Origin: Nocardioidaceae bacterium
GTDB lineage: Bacteria > Actinomycetota > Actinomycetes > Propionibacteriales > Nocardioidaceae
Assembly: GCA_025934895.1 (NCBI GenBank)
Contig: JAICWH010000007.1
Coordinates: forward strand, 1-48,838
Direction: 5' to 3'
Length of the DNA stretch: 48,838 nucleotides
Shown here: positions 33,635 to 41,640 of the stretch, piece by piece
Position numbering within the stretch: the stretch's first letter is position 1
How the letters are laid out: the number at the start of each line of letters is the position of its first letter
Made by a program: the position numbers and the translations under genes
The notes under the pieces: generated by a model
What the model saw: only the letters and a program-made list of their open reading frames with translations
Told to the model about the DNA's origin: nothing
The model's database searches: none

Positions 33635-33880
33635 CTAGGAGGACGGCTCGTCGGTGTTGTCGGTCGCCTGCTCCTCGGGCTCGGGGGTCTCGCCCTCGAG
33701 CAGCTCGTCCGGGACCTCGTCCTGCTGCGCCGACATCGGCTCCTCAGGAGTGACGGGTGTGCCGTCGGAGGCGGCCCCCACGTCGCTCTCCGCTGACTCC
33801 ACGGCGTCCGCGCCGCCCGGAGCATGCTCGGGCTCATGGTCGACGTGCGGATCGGGAAGGTCTCCGATGTCGGCGCTCAT
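33635..33880 (-). CDS. Small acidic, probably disordered protein
   Basis: An 81-residue ORF rich in Asp, Glu, Pro and Ser, with few hydrophobic residues and almost no Lys or Arg. It is strongly acidic and likely unstructured. Third positions are mostly G/C, which supports coding. Its ATG is 4 bp after the oligopeptidase stop and has GATGAGG just before it, so it is probably translated from the same message. I do not recognise the family. The open frame ends 50 bp before deoC. Confidence 0.6.
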   Translation of the reverse strand: MSADIGDLPDPHVDHEPEHAPGGADAVESAESDVGAASDGTPVTPEEPMSAQQDEVPDELLEGETPEPEEQATDNTDEPSS

Positions 33881-33884
33881 GGCC

Positions 33885-35984
33885 TCATCCTAGGTAGGTC
33901 AGGTCGAGCCGGTCGACGTAGAACGTGTAGTAGTCGGTCCACAGACCCACCAGCTGGTCGAGCGACCGGCCCGGGCCGTGGCCACCGGCCTCCATCCGGA
34001 GCAGGATCGGCTGGTCGCTCGACGTCGCGTCCTGGAGCCTGGCGACCATCTTCTTGGCGTGCCAGGCGTCCACCCTCGGGTCGAACTCGCCTGCAGTGAC
34101 GAGCACGGCCGGGTACGCCGTACCGTCGTGGACGTTGTGGTAGGGCGAGTACGCCAGCAGTGCGCGGAACATGTCCTCGTCGCGGACGGACCCGAACTCG
34201 GTGACGTTGAAGGCGCCGTTGGGCGTCGTCTCGCTGCGCAGGGCGTCGAGCACCGGGACCGCGCAGACCACGGCGGCCGCCACGTCGGGGCGCTGGGTGA
34301 GGACGGCACCCATCAGCAGGCCGCCGTTCGAGCCACCCATGATCCCCAGCCGGTCGCGGCTCGTGACCCCCGTCTCGACGAGGTGGTCGGCGCAGGCGAT
34401 GAAGTCGTCGAAGCAGTTCCGCTTGGTCGTCAGCCGGCCGGCCCGGTGCCACTGCTCGCCGTACTCGCCACCGCCGCGGATGTTCGCGATCGCATAGATG
34501 CCACCCTGCGCGAGCCAGACCCGTCGGACGGCGGCGAATGACGGCTTCATGGAGATTCCGTAGCCGCCGTAGCCGTAGAGGATCGTCGGTGCCGGCCGGG
34601 CAGGACCGCTGTCCGTGCGCCCGATCAGCGTGACCGGGATCCTGGTGCCGTCCTTCGACGTGGCGAAGACGCGCTCGACCCCGACACCGGTGAAGTCGAC
34701 CGGGGTCACGGTGTCCAAGGCGGTCCGCCGGGGGTTCGCGTCCTCGTCGTCGTGGACCCACCAGGTCCGGGGGGACACGAACGACTCGACGGTCCAGGCC
34801 ACCTGCGTCGCCCCGAGCCGGGTCAGCGACGAGACGGCGGAGACGGGGGGTACGTCGACGGGCGGCAACGGGGTGCCGGAGTGGTCGAAGGTGCGCAGGG
34901 TGGTGGGACCGCCGTCCATGGCGACCACCCAGAGCCGGTCCTCGGTGACGGCGAGCGACTCGACCGTGGTGTCGTCGGCGGCCACCACCGGCACGGGTAC
35001 GGCGTCGGGGTCGGCCAGCGACAGCCGCAGGACCGCACCGTGCGGGTCGTCCGTGACGCTCACGAGGAACAGCTCGTCGGTCCCCAGGACGGCGTCCACG
35101 CACCGGTCGTCGAGGTCGGCGACCTGTCGCCACGTGGAGCCCTCCTCCTGTGACCTGACCAGGACCTGCCACTCGCCGCCGTCGCCGCGCTGCACCCGGT
35201 CGAGGACCCAACGGCCGTCACCGGACGAGGTGAGGCAGCTCTCGGCGATCCGCGCCTCGGCGAACTCGGCCCTGGTCAGCTCAGCCCGGTCGTCCGCAGG
35301 GGCTGCACCGAGCTCGTGGAACCACACGGTCTGGTGGAACCCGAGGTCAGCGTCCGGCACCGTCCCGGGCGCGGGATGGCGGGTGTACCAGAACCCGCCG
35401 GAGTCCCCCCGCCAGGCGAGAGACCCCCCGGCCGTGCCGCTGTTCACGAACGGCGTGGGGGTGTCGACGCGATCGCCGGAGGTGGCGTCGTACACGTGCA
35501 GCGTGCCGTCCTCGGTCCCGTGCTCGGACAGCGACACCGCGACCAGGGAGCCGTCGGGTGAGGGGACGAACCAGTCGATGGTGGTGGCACCGCTCGGGTC
35601 CAGCTCGTTCGGGTCGAGCAGCACCCGCTCCTGCCCCAGGTCGTCGATCCGTGCCGTCGTGACGAGGAAGGGCTGCTGCTTGGGTGGTTGGGCCTTGAGC
35701 GCGACGTAGGTCGAGCCGCCACGCTGGAGCCGGGAGTACTCGGTGTACTCGACCGTCAGGACGTCCTCGACGCTGCGCCGGATCGCCTCCCGGAACGGAA
35801 GGTCCTGCAGGTAGGCGCGGGTGCGGGAGTCCTGGGCTGCCGTCCACACCCGGGTGCGCTCGTCCGAGCCGTCCTCCAGCCAGCGGTAGTCCTCGGTCAC
35901 CTCGATCCCGTGGTACGTCGTGGTCAGCGGTTCGCGCGGAGTCTCGACGGCAGGGAGCTCGGTCATGGTCGGTGAGTCAACCAT
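33885..35984 (-). CDS. Prolyl oligopeptidase (S9A family)
   Basis: A 699-residue serine peptidase that cuts short peptides after proline. Residues about 80-430 form the seven-bladed propeller that filters substrates. The C-terminal hydrolase domain holds S552 (GGSNGG), D635 (GEFDPRVDAWHAKKM) and H669 (EAGGHGPGR). ILYGYGGYGISMKPSF and NIRGGGEYGEQWHRAG are classical S9A motifs. There is no signal peptide, so it is cytosolic. ATG 35984 is the first start; M7 at 35966 is possible. The small acidic ORF follows immediately. Confidence 0.95.
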   Translation of the reverse strand: MVDSPTMTELPAVETPREPLTTTYHGIEVTEDYRWLEDGSDERTRVWTAAQDSRTRAYLQDLPFREAIRRSVEDVLTVEYTEYSRLQRGGSTYVALKAQPPKQQPFLVTTARIDDLGQERVLLDPNELDPSGATTIDWFVPSPDGSLVAVSLSEHGTEDGTLHVYDATSGDRVDTPTPFVNSGTAGGSLAWRGDSGGFWYTRHPAPGTVPDADLGFHQTVWFHELGAAPADDRAELTRAEFAEARIAESCLTSSGDGRWVLDRVQRGDGGEWQVLVRSQEEGSTWRQVADLDDRCVDAVLGTDELFLVSVTDDPHGAVLRLSLADPDAVPVPVVAADDTTVESLAVTEDRLWVVAMDGGPTTLRTFDHSGTPLPPVDVPPVSAVSSLTRLGATQVAWTVESFVSPRTWWVHDDEDANPRRTALDTVTPVDFTGVGVERVFATSKDGTRIPVTLIGRTDSGPARPAPTILYGYGGYGISMKPSFAAVRRVWLAQGGIYAIANIRGGGEYGEQWHRAGRLTTKRNCFDDFIACADHLVETGVTSRDRLGIMGGSNGGLLMGAVLTQRPDVAAAVVCAVPVLDALRSETTPNGAFNVTEFGSVRDEDMFRALLAYSPYHNVHDGTAYPAVLVTAGEFDPRVDAWHAKKMVARLQDATSSDQPILLRMEAGGHGPGRSLDQLVGLWTDYYTFYVDRLDLTYLG

Positions 35985-36018
35985 CGCCCCCGCGGACCAT
36001 CAAGATCGCGGGGCATCG

Positions 36019-36103
36019 CGGCCTGCGGACGGGCCGGGTCGAGGGGGTTCCGGCCTGCGGACGCGCCGGGTCGAGGGGGTTTCGGCCGGCGGACGGGCCG
36101 GGT
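36019..36103. repeat. 32-bp tandem repeat, locus A
   Basis: Two full 32-bp units (36019-36050, 36051-36082) plus 21 bp of a third (36083-36103). The core is CTGCGGACGCGCCGGGTCG. The array lies just downstream of the phosphosugar mutase stop. Read in the direction of that gene, it has the same orientation as the related array at 40239-40330. Confidence 0.9.
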
Positions 36104-36110
36104 GGGCAGG

Positions 36111-37778
36111 TCAGAGGCCGGCTGCCGCGGAGAGGTCCTTGCGGATCGCGTCCAGCCGCTGGGCGGCGACGATGCGAGCGGCGTGCACCGCGTCCTCGGA
36201 GGACCGTTCGTCGTGCTGCACGGGCACCACGACCTCCAGATAGCACTTGAGCTTCGGTTCCGTGCCCGACGGTCGCACGATCACCCGTGCCCGCTCCGCG
36301 AGGCGGTAGCGCAGCCCGTCGGTGGCCGGCAGGTCGTCGGTGCCCCGGGACAGGTCGTCGACCCCCTCGACGACGAGGCCCCCGAGCTGGGTCGGGGACC
36401 GAGACCGCAGCCGTTCCATCGTCTCGGTGATCCGGTCGAGGTCGGTGACCCGCACCGAGAGCTGGTCGGTGGCATAGACCCCGTGGTCGCGGGCGATCTC
36501 GTCCAGCCGGTCGGTGAGCGTCAGGTCCTGGCTCTTGAGCAGGGCCGCGAGCTCCAGGACCCGCAGCGCGGCGGAGACACCGTCCTTGTCCCGGACCAGG
36601 GCCGGCGCGACGCAGTAGCCCAGCGCCTCCTCGTAGCCGAACGCCAGCCCGTCGACCCGACCGATCCACTTGAAGCCCGTGAGTGTCTCCTGGTGCGGTT
36701 GTCCGTGCGACGCGGCGAGCTCACCGAGCAGCGACGACGACACGATCGAGCTCGCGTAGACACCCTCGACCCCTCGGCGCAGCAGGAAGTCACCGAGCAG
36801 CGCACCCACCTCGTCCCCGCGGAGCATCCGCCACCCGTGCGGACCGGGGACCCCGACGGCGCAGCGGTCTGCGTCCGGGTCGTTCGCGACCACCAGGTCG
36901 GCGTCGACCTCGGCGGCGAGCGCCATCGCGAGGTCCATCGCCCCCGGCTCCTCGGGGTTGGGGAAGGCGACCGTGGGGAAGTCGGGGTCCGGCTCCGCCT
37001 GCTCCGGCACGACCTGCGGTGCGGCGAAGCCGGCCCGGTGCATCGCGGCCGTCATCAGCTCGCCGCCGACGCCGTGCAGGGGCGTGTAAACCGTCGTCAG
37101 CTCGCGGGGACCGTCGCCGTCGAGCAGGTCGACGACGTCGGCCAGGTAGGACTCCACGACGCCCTCGCCGAGGCGGCTCCAGCCCTCGGCTCGACGCACG
37201 TCGGCCAGCTCCCCGACGCCGTCGATGTGCCGGGAGATCTCGGCGTCCGCCGGCGCCACGATCTGGGTGCCGTCGCCGAGGTAGACCTTGTAGCCGTTGT
37301 CCTGGGGCGGGTTGTGCGACGCGGTGACCATCACCCCCGCGACGCAGCCCAGCCGCCGGATCGCGTAGGCCAGCAGCGGCGTGGGCAGGGCCCGGGGGAG
37401 GAGCACGCCCCGCAGCCCCGCCCCGGTCATCACGGCCGCGGTGTCCTGCGCGAACATGTCGGACCGGTGGCGCGCGTCGTACCCGACGACGACGGTGTCC
37501 CGGCTGCCTGCACCCTTCTCCAGGAGGTACGACGCGAGGCCGGCCGCCGCGCGCTGCACCACGACCCGGTTCATCCGGTTGGGGCCGGCGCCGAGGGCCC
37601 CGCGGAGCCCAGCGGTGCCGAACTCGAGACGCCCGGCGAAGCGGTCGGCGAGGTCCGTTGCAGCCTCTCCGTCGGGGTCCTGCTCCGCGGCCGAGACCAA
37701 GGCCTCGAGCTCGGACCGGGTCCCCGGGTCGGGGTCCTGCGCGGCCCAGGCCCGGGCCCGCCCGAGGAGGTCGGTCAT
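36111..37778 (-). CDS. Phospho-sugar mutase (phosphopentomutase/phosphomannomutase type)
   Basis: A 555-residue alpha-D-phosphohexomutase-superfamily enzyme. The phosphoserine is S154 (TASHNPPQ), the metal loop is DPDADR and the C-terminal phosphate-binding loop is RPSGTEPKLK. The long form with EFGTAGLRG at 52-60 resembles Pgm2-like enzymes that act on pentose 1-phosphates. Next to PNP, deoC and deoA, the best role is (deoxy)ribose 1-phosphate to 5-phosphate, though phosphomannomutase or phosphoglucomutase activity cannot be excluded. ATG 37778 overlaps the stop of the upstream dehydrogenase. Confidence 0.9.
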   Translation of the reverse strand: MTDLLGRARAWAAQDPDPGTRSELEALVSAAEQDPDGEAATDLADRFAGRLEFGTAGLRGALGAGPNRMNRVVVQRAAAGLASYLLEKGAGSRDTVVVGYDARHRSDMFAQDTAAVMTGAGLRGVLLPRALPTPLLAYAIRRLGCVAGVMVTASHNPPQDNGYKVYLGDGTQIVAPADAEISRHIDGVGELADVRRAEGWSRLGEGVVESYLADVVDLLDGDGPRELTTVYTPLHGVGGELMTAAMHRAGFAAPQVVPEQAEPDPDFPTVAFPNPEEPGAMDLAMALAAEVDADLVVANDPDADRCAVGVPGPHGWRMLRGDEVGALLGDFLLRRGVEGVYASSIVSSSLLGELAASHGQPHQETLTGFKWIGRVDGLAFGYEEALGYCVAPALVRDKDGVSAALRVLELAALLKSQDLTLTDRLDEIARDHGVYATDQLSVRVTDLDRITETMERLRSRSPTQLGGLVVEGVDDLSRGTDDLPATDGLRYRLAERARVIVRPSGTEPKLKCYLEVVVPVQHDERSSEDAVHAARIVAAQRLDAIRKDLSAAAGL

Positions 37779-38602
37779 CCCCCCGCCCTGTCGAGGGCGG
37801 GCCGGTTGAAGGAGTCGGTCGCGAACGGACCACCGACGTGAGCCGCCTCGGCAGCGTCCCGGTCCGGGTCGTCCGAGGCGGCCAGCACCTGCTCGGCGAA
37901 CCGTTCCGCGTCGTCCTCGGGGTGGTAGCCCAGGGCCCGGCCCGGGCCGAGGTCCCACCAGCCGCGGGTGTTGTCCGAGACGCCGTAGAGCACCGCGAAC
38001 CCGGGGTCCGGCGCGGTCAGGCAGGCCTGGACCATCCGCACCGCGTCGTCGTGGGACAGCCACGTCGACAGGGCGCGAGGGCTCTCGGGCTGTGGGAGGA
38101 AGCTGCCGATGCGGGTGGCGACCGCGTCGATCCCATGGCGGTCCGCGTAGAGACTGAGCAGCGCCTCGGCTGCGACCTTGGCGACTCCGTAGAACGTGTC
38201 CGGCCGCGGCCGGGTCTCCACCGGGAGCAGGTCGCTGCGCGGAGTCCGGCCCACCGCGTGGTTGCTGCTGGCATACACGATCCGGGTGACCCCGTGGGTG
38301 ACCATCGCGTCCAGGAGTGCCGCCGTGGTGACCACGTGCGACGTCAGCTCGTCGGTCAGCGACGACTCGCTCGGCCGGCCGGCCAGGTGGACGACGGCGT
38401 CCAGGGAGCCCGATGATGACAGGCCCGCGAAGACCGCCTCGACGGCATCGGGGTCAGCGCAGTCGGCCGTGAACCACTGGCCGGTGAAGCCCTCCTGCTC
38501 GGGGACCAGGTCGAGGCCGGCGACGTCGTGCCCCCGGTCGACGAGCCCGCTGCAGACCACGGTGCCGATGCTGCCGGCGGCGCCGCTGACGAGTACGCGC
38601 AT
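37775..38602 (-). CDS. NAD-dependent epimerase/dehydratase, uronate dehydrogenase-like
   Basis: A 275-residue extended short-chain dehydrogenase. The nucleotide fold is GAAGSIG (7-13), with S112/S113 in YASSNHAVG and Y138/K142 (YGVAK) as catalytic residues. The stretch STWLSHDDAVRMVQ and the ending VLYGVSDNTRGWWDLG closely resemble uronate dehydrogenases, which oxidise glucuronate or galacturonate to the aldarolactone. ATG 38602 lies 6 nt after TACGGT (leaderless). It forms an operon with the mutase by ATGA overlap. The true substrate in this setting is uncertain. Confidence 0.87.
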   Translation of the reverse strand: MRVLVSGAAGSIGTVVCSGLVDRGHDVAGLDLVPEQEGFTGQWFTADCADPDAVEAVFAGLSSSGSLDAVVHLAGRPSESSLTDELTSHVVTTAALLDAMVTHGVTRIVYASSNHAVGRTPRSDLLPVETRPRPDTFYGVAKVAAEALLSLYADRHGIDAVATRIGSFLPQPESPRALSTWLSHDDAVRMVQACLTAPDPGFAVLYGVSDNTRGWWDLGPGRALGYHPEDDAERFAEQVLAASDDPDRDAAEAAHVGGPFATDSFNRPALDRAGG

Positions 38603-38608
38603 GCGTGC

Positions 38609-38614
38609 ACCGTA
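38609..38614 (-). promoter_or_regulatory. -10-like hexamer, leaderless dehydrogenase/mutase operon
   Basis: TACGGT on the minus strand ends 6 nt before ATG 38602. It is divergent from the promoter of the acyl-CoA ligase, 37 bp away. Confidence 0.5.
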
Positions 38615-38651
38615 GAGCATCCGGGTGGTTGTGGCCGGTTGTGTCGTAGGT

Positions 38652-38657
38652 CACACT
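38652..38657 (+). promoter_or_regulatory. -10-like hexamer, leaderless acyl-CoA ligase
   Basis: CACACT ends 6 nt before ATG 38664. The hexamer is weaker than the others (first base C). Confidence 0.35.
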
Positions 38658-38663
38658 GCGGTC

Positions 38664-40232
38664 ATGACCGCACCCCTGCCGCTGTACGTCGACGACCGGC
38701 TCGGCCACTGGGCCGCGGAGACACCCGACGCGGAGGCGATGACCTACGGCGGCCGGACCTGGACCTGGTCGGAGTGGAACGACCGGGTGCGCCGGGCCGC
38801 GGGAGGCCTGCAGGCACTGGGCGTCGGTCGCGGGGACGTGGTCGCGTTCCTCGACAAGAACCACCCGGCGTGCGTGGAGGTCAGCCTCGCCGCCGGCTCG
38901 CTGGGGGCCGCCAACGCCATCGTCAACTGGCGCTCGGCCGTCGACGAGGTCGACTACGCCGTCAACGACAGTGGTGCCCGGGTGCTGTTCGTGGGCAGCG
39001 AGATGAGACCGACCCTGGACAAGGTGCGCGACCGGCTGGTGTCCGTGGAGGACGTCCTCGAGGTGACCCCCGAGGGGGCCGCGGGCGACGAGTACGAAGC
39101 CTGGCTGCGCTCCTCCTCGCCGGTCGGTCGCCCCGAGGACGTGCAGCCTGACGACGTCTGCCTGGTGATGTACTCCTCCGGCACGACCGGGCGGCCCAAG
39201 GGCGTGATGCTGACCCACACCAACCTGGTCCGGCACAGCATCGCCGCCCATGACGGCTGGAGCTTCGAGCCGGGTGACAAGAACCTCGTCGCGATGCCGC
39301 TGTTCCACGTCGGCGGGTCGTCGTACGTCCTGTTCGGCATCCACGACGGCATCCCCAGCGTCATCACGCGCGAGCCGGACGGCGCCTCCCTGGCCGGCGC
39401 CATCACGGCGGGCGCCAACCGGACCTTCCTGGTCCCGGCCGTCCTCGCAGGTGTGCTGCAGAACGGGCCGGACGCGGTCCGGGTGTTCAGTGGGCTGCGC
39501 AGCTTCACGTACGGCGCCTCGCCGATGCCGCTGCCGCTGCTGAGGGCCGCGATGCAAGCGTGGCCGGAGACCGACTTCATCCAGGTCTACGGGTTGACCG
39601 AGGTGGCCGGAGTGGCCACCCACCTGATGCCGGACGCGCACCGAGACGCGGAGCACCCGGAGCGGTTGCTGTCGGCCGGCCGGCCGGTGCCGGGCGTCGA
39701 GGTACGCATCGTCGACCCGGCCACCCGGCTGGACGTGCCCGTCGGCGAGCGCGGCGAGATCTGGCTGCGGACCGCGCAGCTGATGAAGGGGTTCCTCGGC
39801 AAGCCGGAGGAGACGGCGGCCGTCGTCACCGAGGACGGCTGGTTCCGCACCGGCGACCTCGGCCGCGTGGACGAGGACGGCTTCGTGTTCGTGCAGGACC
39901 GCCTCAAGGACCTGATCATCAGCGGCGGCGAGAACATCTACTCCCCCGAGGTGGAGCGAGTGCTCGCCGAGCACCCAGCCGTCCAGGAGGTCGCCGTCAT
40001 CGGGGTCCCCGACGACACCTGGGGCGAGACGGTGAAGGCGGTGGTGGTACTGCGCCCGGGTGCCCACGTCGACGAGGCGGAGCTGGTCGCGTGGTGCCGG
40101 GACCGGCTGGCGCACTTCAAGTGCCCGCGAACGGTCGACCTGGTCGCCGCGCTGCCCCGCAACGCCACCGGCAAGGTCCTCAAGCGCGAGCTCCGCAAGC
40201 CGTTCTGGGCCGGCCGGGACCGCGCCGTCTGA
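38664..40232 (+). CDS. Acyl-CoA ligase (AMP-forming)
   Basis: A 522-residue ANL-superfamily enzyme that adenylates a carboxylic acid and transfers it to CoA. The P-loop-like YSSGTTGRPKG, the A5 motif VYGLTEVAG, the A7/A8 segment WFRTGDLGRVDEDG-F-V-F-V-Q-D-R-L-K-D and the C-terminal lysine in NATGKVLKRELR are all present. It most resembles fatty acyl or aryl-CoA ligases, and chain length cannot be read from the sequence. It is transcribed alone, and a 32-bp tandem repeat follows its stop. Confidence 0.92.
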   Translation: MTAPLPLYVDDRLGHWAAETPDAEAMTYGGRTWTWSEWNDRVRRAAGGLQALGVGRGDVVAFLDKNHPACVEVSLAAGSLGAANAIVNWRSAVDEVDYAVNDSGARVLFVGSEMRPTLDKVRDRLVSVEDVLEVTPEGAAGDEYEAWLRSSSPVGRPEDVQPDDVCLVMYSSGTTGRPKGVMLTHTNLVRHSIAAHDGWSFEPGDKNLVAMPLFHVGGSSYVLFGIHDGIPSVITREPDGASLAGAITAGANRTFLVPAVLAGVLQNGPDAVRVFSGLRSFTYGASPMPLPLLRAAMQAWPETDFIQVYGLTEVAGVATHLMPDAHRDAEHPERLLSAGRPVPGVEVRIVDPATRLDVPVGERGEIWLRTAQLMKGFLGKPEETAAVVTEDGWFRTGDLGRVDEDGFVFVQDRLKDLIISGGENIYSPEVERVLAEHPAVQEVAVIGVPDDTWGETVKAVVVLRPGAHVDEAELVAWCRDRLAHFKCPRTVDLVAALPRNATGKVLKRELRKPFWAGRDRAV

Positions 40233-40238
40233 CCCCCT

Positions 40239-40330
40239 CCCCGCCGACCCGGCGCGTCCGCAGGCGCAAACCCCGCCGACCCGGCGCCTCCGCAGGCGCA
40301 AACCCCGCCGACCCGGCGCGTCCGCAGGGG
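40239..40330. repeat. 32-bp tandem repeat, locus B
   Basis: Two full 32-bp units (40239-40270, 40271-40302) and most of a third (40303-40330), between the convergent acyl-CoA ligase and PNP genes. The shared core GACCCGGCGCGTCCGCAGG is the reverse complement of the core at locus A. There are no spacers, so it is not a CRISPR array. Confidence 0.92.
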
Positions 40331-41134
40331 CTATACCCGGGGGAGCACCCGGCTCAGCAGCTCACCCATCCGTGCGGCTGCCGCGCGCCCGGCCTCCAGG
40401 ACCTCCCGGTGGGCGAGGGGCTCCCCGGTGATACCCGCGGCCAGGTTCGTGACCAGCGAGATCCCCAGCACCTCGAGGCCCGCCTCCCGCGCCGCGATCG
40501 CCTCCAGGCCTGTCGACATCCCGACCAGGTCACCACCGATGGCACGGACCATCCGAATCTCCGCCGGGGTCTCGTAGTGAGGTCCGCGGAACTGCACGTA
40601 GACGCCCTCGGGCAGGTCCGGCTCCACCTCACGGCACAGCGCCCGCAGACGACGGCTGTAGAGGTCGGTGAGGTCCACGAAGCTTGCGCCCTCCACAGGA
40701 GAGGTGGCCGTCAGGTTGACGTGGTCGCTGATCAGCACCGGCGTCCCCGGCAGCCAGGCCTCGTCGAGCCCGCCGCAGCCGTTCGTGAGCACGACCACGA
40801 GGCAGCCCGCCGCTGCGGCTGTCCGGACACCGTGCACGACCGGCCGTACCCCGACGCCCTCATAGAGGTGGGTGCGGCCCATCAGCACGAGCAGGTTGCG
40901 GTCGCCGGCGCGGACCGAGCGGATCCGGCCGGCATGGCCCGCCACCGTGGGCCGCGCGAACCCGGGCAGGTCCGTCGTGCTCAGCTCTGCGGTCGGCTCA
41001 CCCAGCGCGTCGACCGCAGGGAGCCACCCCGATCCCAGGACCACGGCGACGTCGTGCGAACGGACGCCGGTGCGATCCCGGAGTACGGCGGCCGCATCGG
41101 CGGCGAGGGCTGCCGGGGAGGTGGCGTGGGTCAC
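40331..41134 (-). CDS. punA: Purine nucleoside phosphorylase (trimeric class)
   Basis: A 267-residue class I phosphorylase that cleaves inosine and guanosine (and deoxy forms) with phosphate. Motifs are VVLGSGW with the phosphate-binding serine, GRTHLYEG, the base-binding region [14 protein letters not shown], and [15 protein letters not shown]. Adenosine must first pass through Add, whose gene lies at 28 kb. The GTG start at 41134 overlaps the stop of the cyclotransferase-like gene (GTGA). Confidence 0.96.
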   Translation of the reverse strand: MTHATSPAALAADAAAVLRDRTGVRSHDVAVVLGSGWLPAVDALGEPTAELSTTDLPGFARPTVAGHAGRIRSVRAGDRNLLVLMGRTHLYEGVGVRPVVHGVRTAAAAGCLVVVLTNGCGGLDEAWLPGTPVLISDHVNLTATSPVEGASFVDLTDLYSRRLRALCREVEPDLPEGVYVQFRGPHYETPAEIRMVRAIGGDLVGMSTGLEAIAAREAGLEVLGISLVTNLAAGITGEPLAHREVLEAGRAAAARMGELLSRVLPRV

Positions 41135-41583
41135 AGGCCGATGGACCGGCAGGGGAGGGCCCGCAACGCATCGACGTAGTCCTGCGGTGCATCGGCAGCC
41201 TCCGCGGCGTCAGCGAGGATCCCGACATAGCTGGCGGACGGCAGTCCGCCTTCGTAGGCGTCGAGCACGTAGGCCCACGCGAGGAGCTCGCCGAGCATCG
41301 TCGAGACCCGGACCCTGGTCTTGCGGTAGAGCCCCGTGTCGGCACTCTCCAGGACGTCGAGGTGCGAGACGTCCTCGTCCGTCACGTCGTAGATGGCCAC
41401 GAACACCTGCTCGATCGGGTCCTCGACGATGGTGGGCAGGGCGCCGTCCCACCCGTGCTCCTCGCCACCGAAGGTGAGGCGCCATCCAGTGAGCCATCCG
41501 GTGGTGCGCAACGGCGAGTGCGGGCATCGCGAGCTCATCCGTCGGGGGTCCATGTTGGACCCGAAGGCGGCGTACAGAGGCAC
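41131..41583 (-). CDS. Gamma-glutamylcyclotransferase-like protein
   Basis: A 150-residue protein of the GGCT/AIG2-like fold, which in characterised members releases 5-oxoproline from gamma-glutamyl compounds. The N-terminal [13 protein letters not shown] is the family substrate-binding loop. [20 protein letters not shown] provides the acidic residue (Glu in LES) expected as the catalytic base, and AWAYVLDAY is the typical late strand. GTG 41583 lies 6 nt after TAGGCT (leaderless). It is coupled to PNP by a GTGA overlap. Substrate not established. Confidence 0.85.
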   Translation of the reverse strand: MPLYAAFGSNMDPRRMSSRCPHSPLRTTGWLTGWRLTFGGEEHGWDGALPTIVEDPIEQVFVAIYDVTDEDVSHLDVLESADTGLYRKTRVRVSTMLGELLAWAYVLDAYEGGLPSASYVGILADAAEAADAPQDYVDALRALPCRSIGL

Positions 41584-41589
41584 GGCCGC

Positions 41590-41595
41590 AGCCTA
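41590..41595 (-). promoter_or_regulatory. -10-like hexamer, leaderless cyclotransferase/PNP operon
   Basis: TAGGCT on the minus strand ends 6 nt before GTG 41583. Confidence 0.5.
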
Positions 41596-41640
41596 GGGCA
41601 TCTCGAGCCGTGGTCCGCACATCGCACTTCTTTTGCGATG

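Noticed and set aside
36019-40330. 32-bp repeats as a CRISPR array
   Set aside because: The units are head to tail with no spacers, only two to three per locus, and no cas genes are near.
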